From IMG/VR virus record IMGVR_UViG_3300043418_000072, positions 167,362 to 231,361 of that record: DNA of 64,000 nucleotides; one strand, 5' to 3'. How positions within the stretch are numbered: position 1 is the stretch's first letter; every line of letters begins with the position of its first letter. Positions 14,008 through 22,562 of this stretch are shown here, piece after piece. The position numbers and the translations under genes were made by a program. The DNA is from a virus. The notes under the pieces were generated by a model. It made no database searches. It had not been told where the DNA came from and saw nothing but the letters and a program-made list of their open reading frames with translations.

Positions 14008-14616
14008 ATGTTTAACTCCAGTAAATACACAAAAATTTATTATAACATAATCAAACGAGCTTTTTCAAGATCGATAATTGGTTATACCGAAAAACACCAC
14101 ATCATCCCACGAAGCATTGGTGGCAACAACAAACGATCTAACATTGTAGCCCTGACTGCAAAAGAACATCGTCTTTGTCATTTGCTGTTGACTAAAATGG
14201 TTATTGATCCAGCGCATAGAAGTTCTATGTATCGTGCAGCTTGGTTCATGAGTAACCGAGTTTTGTTAGGTGTAAGCAAAGGATCATGCTATCAACAATT
14301 AAAGGAAGAGTTTGACAAACTTAACCGATCTCGTGTAGTTACTAACGAAACAAAACAAAAAATACGAGACAAGCGAGCACTACAAACAAACATATCTAAC
14401 CAATACCTTTCAGGTAAATTAACTGAGTCGCCTCGCAAAGGAATACCAAATAAAAAGACTTCAGACGCACTTGCTGGACGAGTTATAACTTGGGGAGAAA
14501 AACTGTCTGAAACTGCTCTTACCCGTACTAAATGTTCGTGCATAAAATGCAAAAAAGTAGTTACAGTTGGATACAATGGAGACCGTCACTTTCTTACTTG
14601 TTTACTCAACCGCTGA
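14008..14616 (+). CDS. HNH homing endonuclease
   Basis: A 202-residue protein on the opposite strand to its neighbours. HHIIPRSIGGNNKRSNIVALTAKEHRLCHLLL carries the HNH nuclease core. The C terminus has a Cys motif (KCSCIKCKKVVTV). ATG 14008 is preceded by ATAAATAAATAC, like a late promoter box; an earlier ATG at 13978 lies in duplicated target sequence. It overlaps the end of the gene at 14602 by 15 bases, tail to tail. It cuts intronless alleles to spread itself. Confidence 0.88.
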   Translation: MFNSSKYTKIYYNIIKRAFSRSIIGYTEKHHIIPRSIGGNNKRSNIVALTAKEHRLCHLLLTKMVIDPAHRSSMYRAAWFMSNRVLLGVSKGSCYQQLKEEFDKLNRSRVVTNETKQKIRDKRALQTNISNQYLSGKLTESPRKGIPNKKTSDALAGRVITWGEKLSETALTRTKCSCIKCKKVVTVGYNGDRHFLTCLLNR

Positions 14617-14880
14617 AAGCATGTTAGCTGGAACGTTCCAGTTCAGCGTACCGTTTTCCAGAACAGTCACGTTCTTGATCTTAACTTTCTTAACCACACC
14701 GTAATGCACCGCACGGGTTTTAGGATGTGTAAACTTAACCTTGGTACCAATGACCAAGCTGCCTGTATTCTTGTGAATCATTTGAGCACGTACAAAACGG
14801 ATCGCATCACTGATGTTATTCAGTTCGTCGTTAGTGTAGTTGCTAGCGATAATTGCACGGGCGATTTCAACAGCTTGCAT
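14602..14880 (-). CDS. Hypothetical protein with replaced C terminus
   Basis: A 92-residue protein starting MQAVEIARAIIASNYTNDEL, with a helical first half and a beta-rich second half (LVIGTKVKFTHPKTRAVHYGVVKKV) like a small SH3 or KOW barrel. AAGGA precedes the ATG. The last residues NVPANMLSAVE come from sequence next to the HNH element, while the original end lies at 13962-13991. Function unknown. Confidence 0.75.
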   Translation of the reverse strand: MQAVEIARAIIASNYTNDELNNISDAIRFVRAQMIHKNTGSLVIGTKVKFTHPKTRAVHYGVVKKVKIKNVTVLENGTLNWNVPANMLSAVE

Positions 14881-14910
14881 TTCAGTTCCTTTGTTTCTTA
14901 CTATGTGTAT

Positions 14911-14939
14911 ATTATACAACCAAAACCATTTCGAGTCAA
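14911..14939 (-). promoter_or_regulatory. Sigma70-like promoter
   Basis: Minus strand TTGACT, 17-base spacer with AAATGG, TATAAT. It reads into the gene at 14880. The downstream leader ACACATAG recurs at other promoters of this class. Confidence 0.85.
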
Positions 14940-14945
14940 CCGAAA

Positions 14946-15272
14946 TTAGCGTGGCACGTGATATTGAAAGCCTTGGGCAGACACTTTCTTAAAGATGCCT
15001 TCCTTTGACCAGTCTTCTTCGAGCAATCGCAGTGTTTTGCGATCTGCAATTAAGGCACCATCTTGCACTTTAACGCTGGCACTCTTCTTACCATACGATG
15101 GCTCATAAACAGTACCGTGGAGCACCATCTCAAGTGCGAGCTTGATGCGGTCCAAACGGATTTGCTGGGCTGTGGTGTACAGGGTTTTGTTTGCATGGTT
15201 GCGCATACGGCGATCTTGCAATGCGAAAAACTTGTTATTTGATTCTTTAGTTTCAAGTGACATCGTTAACAT
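14946..15272 (-). CDS. Hypothetical protein
   Basis: A 108-residue basic protein starting MLTMSLETKESNNKFFALQD. It has a helical N-terminal half and strands around YGKKSASVKVQDGALIADRKTLRLLEE. AGGAG lies six bases before ATG 15272. It forms a one-gene unit under the promoter at 15303-15331. Function unknown. Confidence 0.72.
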   Translation of the reverse strand: MLTMSLETKESNNKFFALQDRRMRNHANKTLYTTAQQIRLDRIKLALEMVLHGTVYEPSYGKKSASVKVQDGALIADRKTLRLLEEDWSKEGIFKKVSAQGFQYHVPR

Positions 15273-15302
15273 GCTAACTCCTGTTTTGTTTGCTATGTAG
15301 CT

Positions 15303-15331
15303 ATTATACCCGAAAATTCATTTCGGGTCAA
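15303..15331 (-). promoter_or_regulatory. Sigma70-like promoter
   Basis: Minus strand TTGACC, 17-base spacer with AAATGA, TATAAT. The leader reads ACATAGCAAACAAAACAGGAG, as at several other genes in this window. Confidence 0.85.
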
Positions 15332-15335
15332 CCAT

Positions 15336-15761
15336 TTATTCTGCGCCGAAGTTTGCACTCAAGTACGCACGGCACTGAGCTTCGGTACGCTTGGTTACTA
15401 CAACACGCCCGCCCCAGAATCCCACATAGAGATCACGGTGATCCAGGAACTTGATTTCACCGTCTGCACCAGTGTGCTTTTGACGGGTAGCAGCTTTTTG
15501 TACTACTTTTGTAGCAGTTTTCTTAGCAGGAGTTTTAGCTGGCACTTTTGCTGCGGGCTTGGTTTCTGCTGTCTTTTTAGCAGGAGCCTTTTCTACTACT
15601 TTCTTAGTAGCTGGTTCTGCTTTAGGTGCAGTTGCATACCCGTGCTTGACATCGTAGTTAGCAATTTGACGCTCAGTCATGCCCCAAGTATCAAGCAAAC
15701 GCTTGACTTCGGTACCAGAGAGTTGATGCCAGTTAATGCACGAATCGGTCCAGTTTTTCAT
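15336..15761 (-). CDS. Protein with histone-H1-like Ala/Lys/Pro-rich middle
   Basis: A 141-residue protein starting MKNWTDSCINWHQLSGTEVK. Residues 1-45 form a small helical domain. Residues 46-95 repeat KAPAKK-like units, typical of DNA-coating tails. The end (EIKFLDHRDLYVGFWGGRVVVTK) is a small strand-rich domain. AAGGAG precedes ATG 15761. A nucleic-acid-binding role is likely from the basic repeats only. Confidence 0.7.
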   Translation of the reverse strand: MKNWTDSCINWHQLSGTEVKRLLDTWGMTERQIANYDVKHGYATAPKAEPATKKVVEKAPAKKTAETKPAAKVPAKTPAKKTATKVVQKAATRQKHTGADGEIKFLDHRDLYVGFWGGRVVVTKRTEAQCRAYLSANFGAE

Positions 15762-15791
15762 TGCTAACTCCTTTTTACTTACTATGCCATT

Positions 15792-15820
15792 ATTATAGCA
15801 AGAAATCCATTTCGGGTCAA
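15792..15820 (-). promoter_or_regulatory. Sigma70-like promoter
   Basis: Minus strand TTGACC, 17-base spacer with AAATGG, TATAAT. It is identical over all 29 bases to the promoter at 49184-49212. Confidence 0.88.
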
Positions 15821-16047
15821 CCAAAAGCCTTAATTAGGCCAACTAGGCACACAATGATGCCCACTGCGTTAACAACCATCTGTGGCCGATTTGCAACACG
15901 TAGGCACCAGATTAAGTAGCAAGTACTACCACTGAGTCCTGCTACAATGTTCCATGGATAGATGTTCATTGACATCAAAGTGTACATGGCCATAAAGCAG
16001 AGTGTGCCAGTCCACTGCAAGATATCGTTGACGTTTAATTTTTTCAT
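15817..16047 (-). CDS. Small membrane protein, leaderless
   Basis: A 76-residue protein with hydrophobic segments at about 12-30, 33-48 and 55-74 (NAVGIIVCLVGLIKAFG), so two or three membrane helices. The pattern resembles short PnuC or PQ-loop-type fragments but is too short to assign. The -10 box ends six bases before ATG and there is no ribosome binding site, so the mRNA should begin at the start codon. Confidence 0.7.
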   Translation of the reverse strand: MKKLNVNDILQWTGTLCFMAMYTLMSMNIYPWNIVAGLSGSTCYLIWCLRVANRPQMVVNAVGIIVCLVGLIKAFG

Positions 16048-16053
16048 ATAGAC

Positions 16054-16082
16054 ATTATACGCCCGAAATCGTTTTTGGTCAA
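16054..16082 (-). promoter_or_regulatory. Sigma70-like promoter, leaderless type
   Basis: Minus strand TTGACC, 17-base spacer, TATAAT, then GTCTAT and ATG. The -35 overlaps the T-rich tail of the terminator at 16079-16105. Confidence 0.85.
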
Positions 16083-16105
16083 GAGAAACCCGCCGAAGCG
16101 GGTTT
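16079..16105 (-). terminator. Intrinsic terminator
   Basis: Minus strand AAACCCGC, loop TTCG, GCGGGTTT, then CTCTTG. It ends the transcript of the 815-residue protein, and its stem-loop matches the one at 11157-11176. Confidence 0.75.
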
Positions 16106-16125
16106 GTGATCTCTGTACATTGAGT

Positions 16126-18573
16126 TTAGGCAGCTACTGCTCTAACACTATATTCAGCTGGGTCATAAGCAGCATATCGCGTTCTAAACATCTCTTGCGC
16201 TTCGGCCCATGCACTTTGTTGATCTGTACTAGATAACTCCACTGCACTTTGTCCAGTGCTGCGTTTGTAGATTTCAAATCGCTGCGTCTGTGCTTGACTT
16301 TGTTGTCTAGCATTGTGTGCTGCGGTTGGCACAACCTCAACTTCTTGTCCTATCATGTTGGGATGGTGCATACCTAGGAACCCTGCGGCACGTTGATTGG
16401 CCTCACCTTGTGTAGCAGCTTGCACTCTGCCCATTACTGCGCCTTGACCATTTAAAATAGTCCACTCTTGCATGTTTGCTGCCTGGTGAGCATTGTGCGA
16501 TTGTTGTGCAACTTGTGCATTACTAGGTTGCTCGATTGCTTGCAAGGTGAAATCATCACTGTGCAGTCCTCTGCTGGTTAAGTAATCGTGCTGTATACCA
16601 ATGGCATTGTCTTGTCCGTCTGCATGGAATTGGTGGACAACTTGACTAGTGCGGTTGTTTACTGTCTCCCAATTTGGCCTTTGTGCTGATGCTTGTTGTG
16701 CAGCACCCTGCTGAGTTCTTACTCGATAATTTGATATATCGCCTAGTGTTGAACTGTATAGATTATAGTATGTAACCGCTTCAGTTTCTGCGCCGTTACG
16801 GTTAGTCTGCTCTAATCGTCGGTAAACTACACCGTTTGATGTGTTGTAAAGTTCCCATGGCCCCGGTCCGGTTGGAGTCAACGGGTTCGCGGTACGTTCG
16901 GTAGGAACGTAGTCTGCTGGGATTTCTAAAACATCAAATCTTTCCGGCTTTAGACCATGGCTGGTCATCCATGCTTCGCCGTCCTCTTTTGATTTAAATC
17001 TACGTACTGGGCTGTCTTTGTCTGTGGTTAATGCTGCAAATCTATTAGGAACTTTTGCCCACAGACCCCAGTTGCCTTCATTGCGTTGTGACTTCTTGCC
17101 TGCATTGCTTTGTTGCAGTTTAGACAATGCTGCACGCCTAAAGTCTTTAACAACTTGTTCGGGTGCGCCGCCAACACCACTTACATAGTCACTAAAGTCT
17201 TTAACCATAGCGCCATACTCGTCCATAGTTGGCTCTAAGAGTTTATACAACTTCTTTTGATATTCTTGTTTGTACTTGTCTTCGTGTACTGCTGCATCCA
17301 GTGCAACCACAAAGCGTAACAGTGTAGGTTCAATTTTGTCTTCAAATTCGTTTAACCAATCGCCACCTGGGCTACGGAATTCTACATATCCGTCTTTGGT
17401 GTTAATACTAGTAAACTTGTTAGTGACACCACTGTGAATCAACTTGCTAGCCGCAGTGGTCATGTGATTCTTCATCTTCTCTAGCAGCTCCTTGGCACTC
17501 AGTGGATTCTGCTTGATGGCATTTTTAACAAGTCCCATCGCACTCTTGCAATAGGTATTGCTTTGACGTTCAAATTGCTTTAATACATACTCATCGCCAA
17601 GCAAGATTGCCAACTTGACGTAGTCTAGATTTTCAAGACCTTTCCATCCGTCAACTGAAACGTTAATGTGCAAGCCTGTGCCATAATCGCTGCCTGTGTA
17701 GCAGCCTCTACGCTTGGCCCAGCGTTTAACTTTCTGCAAATCACTTAGCAATTCTGCAATAGGCAATGGTGGGCTAACAAATTCCAAACCGCCGTCGTCG
17801 CTGTCATCACCTTCTAAGCTGCCATCTGGTTCAACAACGTAGGTGCCTTCTTCTCGACGTGCGCCGTGATAATCTGTACTGTGATTAACTGGGCGACCAA
17901 TGGCGTTACCGAAATCGTCAGCAACATTCTCTACGTCCATATTATCACTGTCACCTTGATATTCTGTCCAGTAAGGCCAGTTAATATCAAAGTTGCGGGA
18001 AATGTTGGTCATGTGGTCATAATCAACAGCATTCAACCAATCGCCGCTATCCCAATCGTCTTCGTGGTCAGAAACAAATTCATTGTAGGCTTCTGTATAA
18101 GCACGGTCTTGTGATTCCCATTCGCGATCTATATAATTGGAAAACGCTTCATTCTCGTCTTCATCTTCTTCACCGGTTAACCATTCGTCGTCACTGACAT
18201 TCTCTCTAACCCAATGGGCAAAGAATTCGTGACCATCGCTGTCCCATTCTTCGTCAACTTTCGTTTGGCGCCACTCGTAGAATTCTTGCTCTAATTCTTC
18301 TACTAGATTGTCAACGTCACGTCGACTATTGTGGTCACCATCGTGGAAAAAATCACGAATATCGCTAATGCTACGTGTGCGCGGGTCGTGTTCGTAATCG
18401 GGTTCTGACTCAAAATCTTCTTGACCATCGACTTTGACGTTGGGAACAATCATTTCAAATTCCATACCAGCCTTGGCATTGATCTGACTTGCGAGTTTAC
18501 GCAAGCTGCCCGGGCTCATATTGACTTCGAATAATGTTTGTTCTGTTAATGTTTTGATTTGTTTATAGCGCAT
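16126..18573 (-). CDS. Large amidoligase-like protein with capsid-targeting-like N terminus
   Basis: An 815-residue protein. Residues 35-43 (AGMEFEMIV), then GLEFVSPPLPIAELL, GTGLHINVSV and GYVEFRSPGGDWL, match the amidoligase/glutamate-cysteine-ligase fold, which joins amines to carboxylates using ATP. A very acidic insert (about 45-220) and a Gln/Ala-rich C-terminal half flank it. The N terminus MRYKQIKTLTE is basic and ends in L-x-E like the T4 head-targeting peptides. A late promoter TATAAATA stands at 18592. It is probably a virion protein; its substrate is unknown. Confidence 0.75.
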   Translation of the reverse strand: MRYKQIKTLTEQTLFEVNMSPGSLRKLASQINAKAGMEFEMIVPNVKVDGQEDFESEPDYEHDPRTRSISDIRDFFHDGDHNSRRDVDNLVEELEQEFYEWRQTKVDEEWDSDGHEFFAHWVRENVSDDEWLTGEEDEDENEAFSNYIDREWESQDRAYTEAYNEFVSDHEDDWDSGDWLNAVDYDHMTNISRNFDINWPYWTEYQGDSDNMDVENVADDFGNAIGRPVNHSTDYHGARREEGTYVVEPDGSLEGDDSDDGGLEFVSPPLPIAELLSDLQKVKRWAKRRGCYTGSDYGTGLHINVSVDGWKGLENLDYVKLAILLGDEYVLKQFERQSNTYCKSAMGLVKNAIKQNPLSAKELLEKMKNHMTTAASKLIHSGVTNKFTSINTKDGYVEFRSPGGDWLNEFEDKIEPTLLRFVVALDAAVHEDKYKQEYQKKLYKLLEPTMDEYGAMVKDFSDYVSGVGGAPEQVVKDFRRAALSKLQQSNAGKKSQRNEGNWGLWAKVPNRFAALTTDKDSPVRRFKSKEDGEAWMTSHGLKPERFDVLEIPADYVPTERTANPLTPTGPGPWELYNTSNGVVYRRLEQTNRNGAETEAVTYYNLYSSTLGDISNYRVRTQQGAAQQASAQRPNWETVNNRTSQVVHQFHADGQDNAIGIQHDYLTSRGLHSDDFTLQAIEQPSNAQVAQQSHNAHQAANMQEWTILNGQGAVMGRVQAATQGEANQRAAGFLGMHHPNMIGQEVEVVPTAAHNARQQSQAQTQRFEIYKRSTGQSAVELSSTDQQSAWAEAQEMFRTRYAAYDPAEYSVRAVAA

Positions 18574-18591
18574 AAAAATACCTGTATTAGG

Positions 18592-18599
18592 TATTTATA
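18592..18599 (-). promoter_or_regulatory. T4-type late promoter
   Basis: TATAAATA on the minus strand, 18 bases before ATG 18573. This octamer is the T4 late consensus recognised with the phage sigma factor gp55. Confidence 0.8.
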
Positions 18600-18606
18600 C
18601 GCACTA

Positions 18607-19524
18607 TTAATCTTGGTACGGAACTAATGCTCGTATGCTTTGCAAGCCCTTGGCTCTAGCGGCTGTGACCCTATGGTTGCCGTCTAGTAGCCATCCGTTG
18701 CTGTCTGCAACTACGGGCTTCTTTAAAATATCACGTGTTGTGACATTGTTGATGTGGTCCCAGTCTAAGTCGATTACTCTGCGGTAAGGATCGTCTTGAT
18801 CGTAGAACTCCGGAGTCTGCAACTCACTTAGTGGAACTTCTTTAAGCACCCATACCTTGTGTCGCAGAATTGGCTTTTCTAAATGATATTCATTATGTAT
18901 GCCTTTAACATACTTGAGCACCTGTTGATTGGTGTAAAGTTTGTTTTCTACGCTTAGGTCAACATCTTCGTCTTCTACTTCGCTAGCAGGAATCAAGCCT
19001 TCTAGTGCATAGTGCAGTTTCTTTAAGGCCCGTTCACACTCGCCATCTTTGTACAAGATACCAATTCCGCCATTTGCTTCCCATAGCTTGATATTGCTAT
19101 CCCAATCGTCGATCAAGATATTAGGAGTGCCATCTGCTTGTCTAGCAAACTTTTCCTTTTGGTGATCAAAGATAATGCTTTCGGGAGGGATTCTGGATAG
19201 TTTGCGATCAATCCAGTCGGCCTTTTCTCTGCTGCTTTGCTCTACATCGCTCATTAGCGGAGCAGATAAGATACTGTATTCGCCTGCTAGTTTTAGCACA
19301 CCGTGTAGCAGTTTACCTGCTTGTGGTAATGCTGGCAATTCAGCGAAGAATCCAGGTTCTTGTGCGACTTGATCAATGCAGTCTTTTTCTTTACGTGCTC
19401 TACGCCAATGCGTTGCACCTTCGCGTTTTGCGATCTCGCCAAACATGTCCGCGAGAACACCGTCGAGGTCAACGTATACCACCGGAGTGGACTCATAACT
19501 ATTTTCTAATTCAAAACTTTTCAT
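18607..19524 (-). CDS. HAD-like phosphatase fused to a ParB-like domain
   Basis: A 305-residue protein. The N-terminal part begins [16 protein letters not shown] (residues 15-30), the HAD DxDGV motif of 5'-nucleotidase-like phosphatases, with [18 protein letters not shown] near 160. The C-terminal part ([31 protein letters not shown]) matches the ParB/Srx nucleotide-binding fold. The pair is unusual. The region upstream has a weak late-like box (CGTAAATA). Function unknown; a nucleotide or sugar phosphatase is the safest guess for the first half. Confidence 0.78.
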   Translation of the reverse strand: MKSFELENSYESTPVVYVDLDGVLADMFGEIAKREGATHWRRARKEKDCIDQVAQEPGFFAELPALPQAGKLLHGVLKLAGEYSILSAPLMSDVEQSSREKADWIDRKLSRIPPESIIFDHQKEKFARQADGTPNILIDDWDSNIKLWEANGGIGILYKDGECERALKKLHYALEGLIPASEVEDEDVDLSVENKLYTNQQVLKYVKGIHNEYHLEKPILRHKVWVLKEVPLSELQTPEFYDQDDPYRRVIDLDWDHINNVTTRDILKKPVVADSNGWLLDGNHRVTAARAKGLQSIRALVPYQD

Positions 19525-19545
19525 ATCAGTATTTACGTGGGTTTA

Positions 19546-19553
19546 TATAAATA
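19546..19553 (+). promoter_or_regulatory. T4-type late promoter
   Basis: TATAAATA on the plus strand, 62 bases before the GIY-YIG gene at 19616. It is the only visible promoter for that gene. Confidence 0.65.
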
Positions 19554-19615
19554 TTAGTGTAGTTCGCGGACATCCCCTTCCCAACTACTCTAATGCTACA
19601 AGGAGCAATCAGCAC

Positions 19616-20209
19616 ATGTATTTACACTATTACGTCTATGCCTATCTAAGAAAAGATAGCACACCTTACTACATTGGCAAGGGAAAAGGTAACCGTGCAT
19701 TTCAGAATCATATTTCTCACAGGCCACCAGCTGATAGAACTAGGATAGTGTTTATTGAGAAAAATTTATCCAATGTAGGAGCCCTTGCAATCGAACGTAA
19801 GATGATACTCTGGTATGGCCGTAAGGATAATGGAACTGGTATCTTGCGTAACAAAACAGATGGGGGAGATGGATTAACTAATTACAATCCGTCAGCGGCA
19901 GTGAGGCAAAAATGTTCACAACCCGGTGAGTTAAATGGAATGTATGGTAAATCACATTCTGATGATGTACGAAAAGCGTCGAGTATGCGAAGATCCCGCA
20001 CTAATAGCTTGCGGCGGTGGTATAATAATGGCGTAGAGACTGCTTTCTTATTAGAATGTCCCACTGGATGGCGCGAAGGCAGAATAAATCAAAAGCCCAC
20101 TACTGCTGGTAACAAATGGTACAATAACGGTATTATTGCAGTTAGTAGAAAAGAGAAACCACCCGGGGACGAGTGGATTTGTGGTATGCTTGACCGTAAT
20201 AATTTATAA
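19616..20209 (+). CDS. GIY-YIG homing endonuclease
   Basis: A 197-residue protein on the opposite strand. It opens [26 protein letters not shown], a GIY-YIG nuclease start, followed by [10 protein letters not shown] with a catalytic-type Glu. [14 protein letters not shown] is a NUMOD3-like DNA-binding element, and two WYNNG repeats follow. AAGGAG precedes ATG. It lies tail to tail with the GNAT gene, overlapping by six bases. A selfish element. Confidence 0.85.
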   Translation: MYLHYYVYAYLRKDSTPYYIGKGKGNRAFQNHISHRPPADRTRIVFIEKNLSNVGALAIERKMILWYGRKDNGTGILRNKTDGGDGLTNYNPSAAVRQKCSQPGELNGMYGKSHSDDVRKASSMRRSRTNSLRRWYNNGVETAFLLECPTGWREGRINQKPTTAGNKWYNNGIIAVSRKEKPPGDEWICGMLDRNNL

Positions 20210-20767
20210 CGCTAGCGCTCGACGAAAACTTTGAATTGTGTGGTTAAGAGTTGTGTTAACTGCGTTCTGTTGGCGCAGGGCAATTTCGTGTCCGATACTA
20301 AAGATGTTAGTAGGAGGCATAGTAACACGGGCATCGCTTTCGATTCCGTCCCTACTAATAGCAAGTCCGTGCTTGGTAACAAGGTGCTTAATGGGTGCAT
20401 TATAGCTCAAACAGTGCATGTAAAGGTCTCTAAAACCTCTGTTTTGTGCCCATGTCATGGCATAATCCATCATACCACTGGCAATGCCCTTGCTGCGATA
20501 TGCTTCTGCTACCATTACACCAAACTCTACTTCGTGGTCGCTCATACGTGCAATATGCACGGTGCCCACAATTTCTTGATCAATATCTTCTGCTACCACA
20601 ATATTGTGCAAGAGTGCATCTGCAATCATTCCATCCATTAAATGATCAATCATTTCATGACGCATAGCGTGTCCAAAATAAAGATTAAGAGAATCGGAAT
20701 TACGCTGTTTTAGAAACATAGCGTATTTTGGTAACTCAGGCGCAGATAGAATTCGGTAAGTGATCAT
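20204..20767 (-). CDS. GNAT family acetyltransferase
   Basis: A 187-residue protein. [70 protein letters not shown] shows GNAT motifs A and B, with the acetyl-CoA loop RSKGIASG at about 108. These enzymes acetylate amines on proteins or small molecules. The target is unknown. Confidence 0.88.
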   Translation of the reverse strand: MITYRILSAPELPKYAMFLKQRNSDSLNLYFGHAMRHEMIDHLMDGMIADALLHNIVVAEDIDQEIVGTVHIARMSDHEVEFGVMVAEAYRSKGIASGMMDYAMTWAQNRGFRDLYMHCLSYNAPIKHLVTKHGLAISRDGIESDARVTMPPTNIFSIGHEIALRQQNAVNTTLNHTIQSFRRALAL

Positions 20768-20768
20768 G

Positions 20769-20864
20769 TTAGTACCAGTAACGACCGTTCTTGGTTATGG
20801 CGCGGGCTCTAAATTCCTGAAAGCGAATTATGCCTTCCCATAAGGTCTTTAAGTATTTACTCAT
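20769..20864 (-). CDS. 31-residue basic peptide
   Basis: MSKYLKTLWEGIIRFQEFRA then RAITKNGRYWY. An amphipathic helix and an aromatic tail resemble short DUF1127-like proteins. It overlaps the upstream gene by ATGA (20861-20864) and ends just before the GNAT gene. Too short for ordinary gene finders, but coupling and composition support it. Function unknown. Confidence 0.6.
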   Translation of the reverse strand: MSKYLKTLWEGIIRFQEFRARAITKNGRYWY

Positions 20865-21013
20865 CGTGACCACCCCTTGCGTGAGTCGTACTGGCGAATC
20901 CAGTGTTCAACTTCTGTTGTGGTAGTTGGGCGCTTGCTGGTAATATAGCTGTCTAGTTCATCTTGGTAAGATGGTGCAGCAAATAGACTTTTGATCCATT
21001 GTAATAATTGCAT
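20861..21013 (-). CDS. 50-residue hypothetical protein
   Basis: It starts MQLLQWIKSLFAAPSYQDEL, followed by SYITSKRPTTTTEVEHWIRQYDSRKGW. A membrane-like helix front is followed by an E-H-W-I-R-Q-Y helix, as in short DUF3563-like proteins. AAGGAA precedes ATG 21013, and a late promoter lies at 21042. Function unknown. Confidence 0.65.
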   Translation of the reverse strand: MQLLQWIKSLFAAPSYQDELDSYITSKRPTTTTEVEHWIRQYDSRKGWSR

Positions 21014-21041
21014 TTCAGTTTCCTTCTAGTGATTGAACTAG

Positions 21042-21049
21042 TATTTATA
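21042..21049 (-). promoter_or_regulatory. T4-type late promoter
   Basis: TATAAATA on the minus strand, 28 bases before ATG 21013. It would drive the 50- and 31-residue genes and the GNAT gene. Confidence 0.75.
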
Positions 21050-21084
21050 CTGGGATGCAACATTATCTCATGGTTTCTACTGAG

Positions 21085-21396
21085 TCACTCTGTCCATCTT
21101 AGTGCAAACAACACTGACTTCTGCTCGTCAGTGATATCAACGTGCCAGGTGACTTCGGCATCCATGCGATCCGGGCGAGTAGGTTTTCCATTGTACAAGG
21201 AGAATACTTCCCATCCGAGTCCAATGGAAACCACATTGTCGCTAAAGCCATCATTGCCGGGCCCACAGTACTCACCAACATTTTCCTCTAGCCAGTCTTC
21301 AATTTGAGACAATGCACTACTGATAGTGCCACGGGCATAAGGATCATACTCGCGAGCATGATTGAGTATGTTGGGAGTAATGTTGAATATGGCCAT
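21085..21396 (-). CDS. Small protein with LFALRW C terminus, outside the array
   Basis: A 103-residue protein starting MAIFNITPNILNHAREYDPY and ending WHVDITDEQKSVLFALRWTE. This is the array motif with two added residues, 17 kb from the array. Its start shares one base with the clpP stop (TAATG), so it is co-translated with the protease. Function unknown. Confidence 0.72.
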   Translation of the reverse strand: MAIFNITPNILNHAREYDPYARGTISSALSQIEDWLEENVGEYCGPGNDGFSDNVVSIGLGWEVFSLYNGKPTRPDRMDAEVTWHVDITDEQKSVLFALRWTE

Positions 21397-22019
21397 TAAG
21401 GACGCTTAGAGATCACCTCATCGGCAAGACCCATTTCTACTGCTTCTTGTGCAGAAAGGAATGTGTCAAACTTCATAGTGGCAAACATTTCGTCGTATGT
21501 TTTGCCCGCAGTGTTGTGCTTGATGTACAGCTCAGTAAGGCGTTGGTTCAAGCGTTGGCTTTCTTCAAAGCTGCGTTTAGCATCTTCAAATTGCAGTTCT
21601 TGAACGTGTACGCTACCACGTGTGCTAGGAGTGCCCGAGCTAACACGGTGAATCATTGTGCGTGATTCTGGCAGTACTAGTCGTTTGCCTGGGGCTCCTG
21701 CGTTGGCAAGGAAACTGCCCATAGAGCAGGCTTGGCCAAGTACAATGGTAGAAACATCAGGCTTAATGAACTGCATAGTATCATAGATTGCCAAGCCAGC
21801 AGTGACGAGGCCACCGGGTGAGTTGATGTAAAAGAGGATGTCTGCATTTGGATCTTCACTTTCTAAAAAGAGCATTTGTGCAATAACGAGACTAGCGGAA
21901 TGCTCGCTAACATCCGTGTCCAACATGACAATACGATCTTTGAGCAAACGACTGTAGATGTCGTAAGCACGTTCGCCGTTGGCAGTTTTTTCGAGTACGG
22001 TAGGTACAAAGTTAGGCAT
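21396..22019 (-). CDS. clpP: ATP-dependent Clp protease proteolytic subunit
   Basis: A 207-residue protein of normal ClpP length. The catalytic triad is visible: Ser99 in GQACSMGSFL, His124 in SRTMIHRV and Asp185 in KFDTFLSAQEAVEMGLADEV. The oxyanion region NSPGG is at 66-70. ClpP forms a two-ring barrel that degrades proteins unfolded by ClpX or ClpA. A phage clpX lies at 44528, clpS at 43109, and a tmRNA at 12272. There is no propeptide-like extension. Confidence 0.95.
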   Translation of the reverse strand: MPNFVPTVLEKTANGERAYDIYSRLLKDRIVMLDTDVSEHSASLVIAQMLFLESEDPNADILFYINSPGGLVTAGLAIYDTMQFIKPDVSTIVLGQACSMGSFLANAGAPGKRLVLPESRTMIHRVSSGTPSTRGSVHVQELQFEDAKRSFEESQRLNQRLTELYIKHNTAGKTYDEMFATMKFDTFLSAQEAVEMGLADEVISKRP

Positions 22020-22050
22020 TAGATTCCTGTTAGTTAGTTGTTGAGCAACT

Positions 22051-22059
22051 ATTATAACA
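22051..22059 (-). promoter_or_regulatory. Extended -10 promoter of clpP
   Basis: Minus strand TG-T-TATAAT, 31 bases before ATG 22019, without a clear -35. A small GTTG-CAAC hairpin lies in the leader. Confidence 0.6.
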
Positions 22060-22067
22060 GGATTACC

Positions 22068-22562
22068 TTAACATTTACTAAAATTTTGGTGTTTAAACCA
22101 ACGCTTTTGTCCAAAAGAGATTTTTAAGTTTAAGCCGTAATGCTCAAAACGATCACGGAACATATAGAAGCTAGGACCATGTGCGCCACTGTTCATGTAA
22201 ATTTGGCGACCGTCTTCTGCTAGTTCCCAGCGGTACACATCCCATTGATACTGATGTACCATTTCGTGTGCAATAGTGTTCATGAACCATTGTTGACAAA
22301 ACCAGTTTGGGACTAGTCTAATATCGCACCAGCTGCCGTTGTGCTGCTCTTTAGTTAGCCAACTGCATAGTCCCCAACATTTACGAATTCCGCTAAGTGT
22401 GATTTGGGGTCGGGTTAGTACTCCGTCAAACACATAACGATTGATAATGTTGTATGCGTATACAACGTCCATTTCGTTTGGACGAAACTGCTTTCTACGT
22501 TGGTACGTTATGCTGGGCAGTGGTACTGCCATAATGCTGCGTATCGGGTTCGGTCTTGCCAT
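22068..22562 (-). CDS. SprT-like zinc metalloprotease
   Basis: A 164-residue protein with HExxH in NTIAHEMVHQYQWD (His about 99 and 103), the zinc-binding and catalytic motif of the SprT/Spartan family. The start MARPNPIRSIMAVPLPSITYQ is basic. Members cut DNA-bound or cross-linked proteins; the phage role is unknown. It follows the terminator at 22561-22605 and precedes the clpP promoter. Confidence 0.85.
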   Translation of the reverse strand: MARPNPIRSIMAVPLPSITYQRRKQFRPNEMDVVYAYNIINRYVFDGVLTRPQITLSGIRKCWGLCSWLTKEQHNGSWCDIRLVPNWFCQQWFMNTIAHEMVHQYQWDVYRWELAEDGRQIYMNSGAHGPSFYMFRDRFEHYGLNLKISFGQKRWFKHQNFSKC

